Below are positions 63,164-64,000 of a stretch of 64,000 nucleotides of DNA, in pieces. Below the pieces are notes generated by a model, which saw only the letters and a program-made list of their open reading frames with translations, was not told where the DNA came from and did not search any database. Origin of the DNA: an uncultured Allomuricauda sp. (GTDB lineage Bacteria; Bacteroidota; Bacteroidia; Flavobacteriales; Flavobacteriaceae); the NCBI RefSeq assembly GCF_947499585.1, contig NZ_CANMOO010000004.1, positions 204,651 through 268,650 on the forward strand. Reading direction: 5' to 3'. The position numbers and the translations under genes were made by a program. Each line of letters opens with the position of its first letter. The stretch's first letter is position 1.

Positions 63164-64000
63164 TTATAAATCTAAAATGGTAAACATGAATTCAGAATTA
63201 TACCTAAATCGATTACCGCCACCATTGTCATTATCACCAACAATGACTTCAAAACTTGTTGATGTCTGATTGTTATAAGATATTCCTGGGTCGTCATTTC
63301 CGGCACCACCTCTACCAGGTTGAGTTAATTGAATGATGTAGTTAGCATCCGATACCAAACCAGCTGGCAGGTTAACGCGATAACGACCGTTTCCACCAAG
63401 CTTTGTGACGGTAATACCTGTGGTAGCTTTTGTCACTGATCCATTAGAAGCTATTTTACCAAATGCTTTAATTGGGCTTTCATAAAAAGCGCCTCCATTT
63501 GCTGCTACTGTAATGCTATTATTAGTTTCAACACCAACAGTATTTGCTGTTTGGGGAGTAGATGCTTCATCGGTATACGTAATTACTCCTGTAGAATTGT
63601 TTTGAGTTAATGTTGTCATTGTCTCGTCTACAGATCCACCTCCGTCACTTAAGGTAATGGTGATACCTGATTTACTCAAAGTTTGTACGGGTCCTGCTGG
63701 TCCAGGAGGTCCCTGAGGTCCCTGGTTTCCGTCAGGTCCTTGGTTCCCATCGGGTCCTTGATTTCCGTCTGGTCCTTGGTTTCCGTCAGGTCCTTGTATT
63801 CCGTCTGGTCCCTGGTTTCCGTCAGGTCCTTGTGGTCCTTGGTTCCCATCGGGTCCTTGGTTTCCATCGGGTCCTTGGTTCCCGTCAGGTCCTTGATTTC
63901 CGTCTGGTCCTTGGTTTCCGTCAGGTCCTTGTGGTCCTTGGTTCCCATCGGGTCCTTGTGGTCCTTGGTTTCCGTCAGGTCCTTGTGGTCCTTGGTTTCC
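63164..64000 (-). CDS. Collagen-like (Gly-X-Y) protein, 5' end outside window
   Basis: The minus-strand frame is open to the window edge with 279 codons. From the edge to about 63686 it encodes 35 consecutive Gly-X-Y triplets (GPD, GNQ, GPQ, GPP, GPA types), a collagen-like triple-helix stem; a TTG at 63679 is therefore not the start. A C-terminal globular domain follows (about 165 residues; VQTLSKSGITITLSD, GAFYESPIKAFGKIASNG, GRYRVNLPAGLVSDANYIIQL, FRYNSEFMFTILDL), probably a trimer-forming head. First gene of a three-gene unit with the two downstream exported proteins. Confidence 0.85.
   Translation of the reverse strand, partial: GNQGPQGPDGNQGPQGPDGNQGPQGPDGNQGPDGNQGPDGNQGPDGNQGPDGNQGPQGPDGNQGPDGIQGPDGNQGPDGNQGPDGNQGPDGNQGPQGPPGPAGPVQTLSKSGITITLSDGGGSVDETMTTLTQNNSTGVITYTDEASTPQTANTVGVETNNSITVAANGGAFYESPIKAFGKIASNGSVTKATTGITVTKLGGNGRYRVNLPAGLVSDANYIIQLTQPGRGGAGNDDPGISYNNQTSTSFEVIVGDNDNGGGNRFRYNSEFMFTILDL
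63686..64000 (-). repeat. Tandem repeat encoding the collagen-like stem
   Basis: Nine-base units (and an 18-base pair of them, Gly-Pro-Asp-Gly-Asn-Gln) repeated with third-base changes, to the window edge. All 35 triplets keep phase, so the tract is under coding selection. Confidence 0.85.

Noticed and set aside
63676..63948. A 90-codon minus-strand frame with KDLTETKDQ-like repeats.
   Set aside because: It is the out-of-phase reading of the collagen-like tract. The Gly-X-Y frame is open to the edge, continues into the C-terminal head, and is the real gene.
63686..64000. Regularly spaced repeats that could suggest a CRISPR array.
   Set aside because: The units are nine bases, have no spacers and encode Gly-X-Y triplets in phase.
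1..64000. tRNA, rRNA, insertion sequences, prophage genes, attachment sites.
   Set aside because: None could be recognised on either strand by eye; a tRNAscan or ISfinder search would settle this.

Overview
The window reads as chromosomal DNA of a marine member of the Flavobacteriaceae (Bacteroidota), of the Maribacter/Zobellia/Arenibacter kind. This rests on the sequence: AT-rich DNA, a short 287-residue primary sigma factor, type IX secretion parts (PorT, the plug protein, a gliding-motility-type C-terminal sorting domain), a lipoprotein TamA relative, a Na+-translocating NADH:quinone reductase operon, a bacillithiol-type YpdA reductase, and TAnnTTTG promoter elements upstream of many genes. 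The genus is inferred, not proven. No rRNA, tRNA, insertion sequence, CRISPR array or prophage was seen.

Layout. 1-2118: a 5'-truncated ATP-grasp enzyme, a small outer-membrane-type protein and an unknown protein. 2216-3843: ypdA and rpe. 3928-8056: an AraC-type membrane regulator followed by a tightly overlapping trio (DJ-1/PfpI lipoprotein, NTF2-like protein, and a beta-lactamase-fold protein whose catalytic motifs are all degenerate). 8134-13843: trmL, a leishmanolysin-like metalloprotease, a DUF5916 outer-membrane protein and a LytS/LytR-type two-component pair. 13844-16265: a gene-poor stretch with a tiny lipoprotein, a small membrane protein, a 101-residue orphan and several doubtful mini-ORFs. 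16266-23069: housekeeping genes rpoD, pnp, rpsO, accD and fbaA with clear intrinsic terminators. 23125-27887: tamL, a TrmH-type RNA methyltransferase, porT and ubiE. 28076-30915: the trkA-trkH potassium uptake operon. 30970-36127: an extended sulfatase, an aminotransferase, a fatty acid desaturase and rsmG. 36622-37469: a broken MORN/YwqK-like gene. 37674-42154: a zinc-ribbon DJ-1 protein, a GlxA-type regulator, an arylamine N-acetyltransferase and pruA. 42228-45090: apaG, a DUF3667 protein and the T9SS plug protein. 45242-52772: nqrABCDEF, a terminator, a small conserved protein and apbE. 52862-60879: an AraC regulator, a TlpA-like thioredoxin lipoprotein, a methyltransferase, map, gpmI, an ankyrin protein, a 55-residue membrane protein and two metallopeptidases. 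60952-64000: a minus-strand operon running in from beyond the right edge, encoding a collagen-like (Gly-X-Y) protein, a repeat-rich exported protein and a T9SS sorting-domain protein.

How the genes fit together: the nqr genes make a sodium-pumping respiratory complex, and ApbE from the same neighbourhood would attach FMN to NqrB and NqrC. PorT, the plug protein and TamL serve protein export and outer-membrane assembly; the right-edge operon probably supplies cargo. The most unusual items are the beta-lactamase-fold pseudoenzyme and its cluster, a perfect 16-bp inverted repeat inside the N-acetyltransferase gene, the collagen-like operon, the zinc-ribbon/DJ-1 fusion, and several intergenic mini-genes. 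I did not find a system I can call clearly new; these are the best leads.
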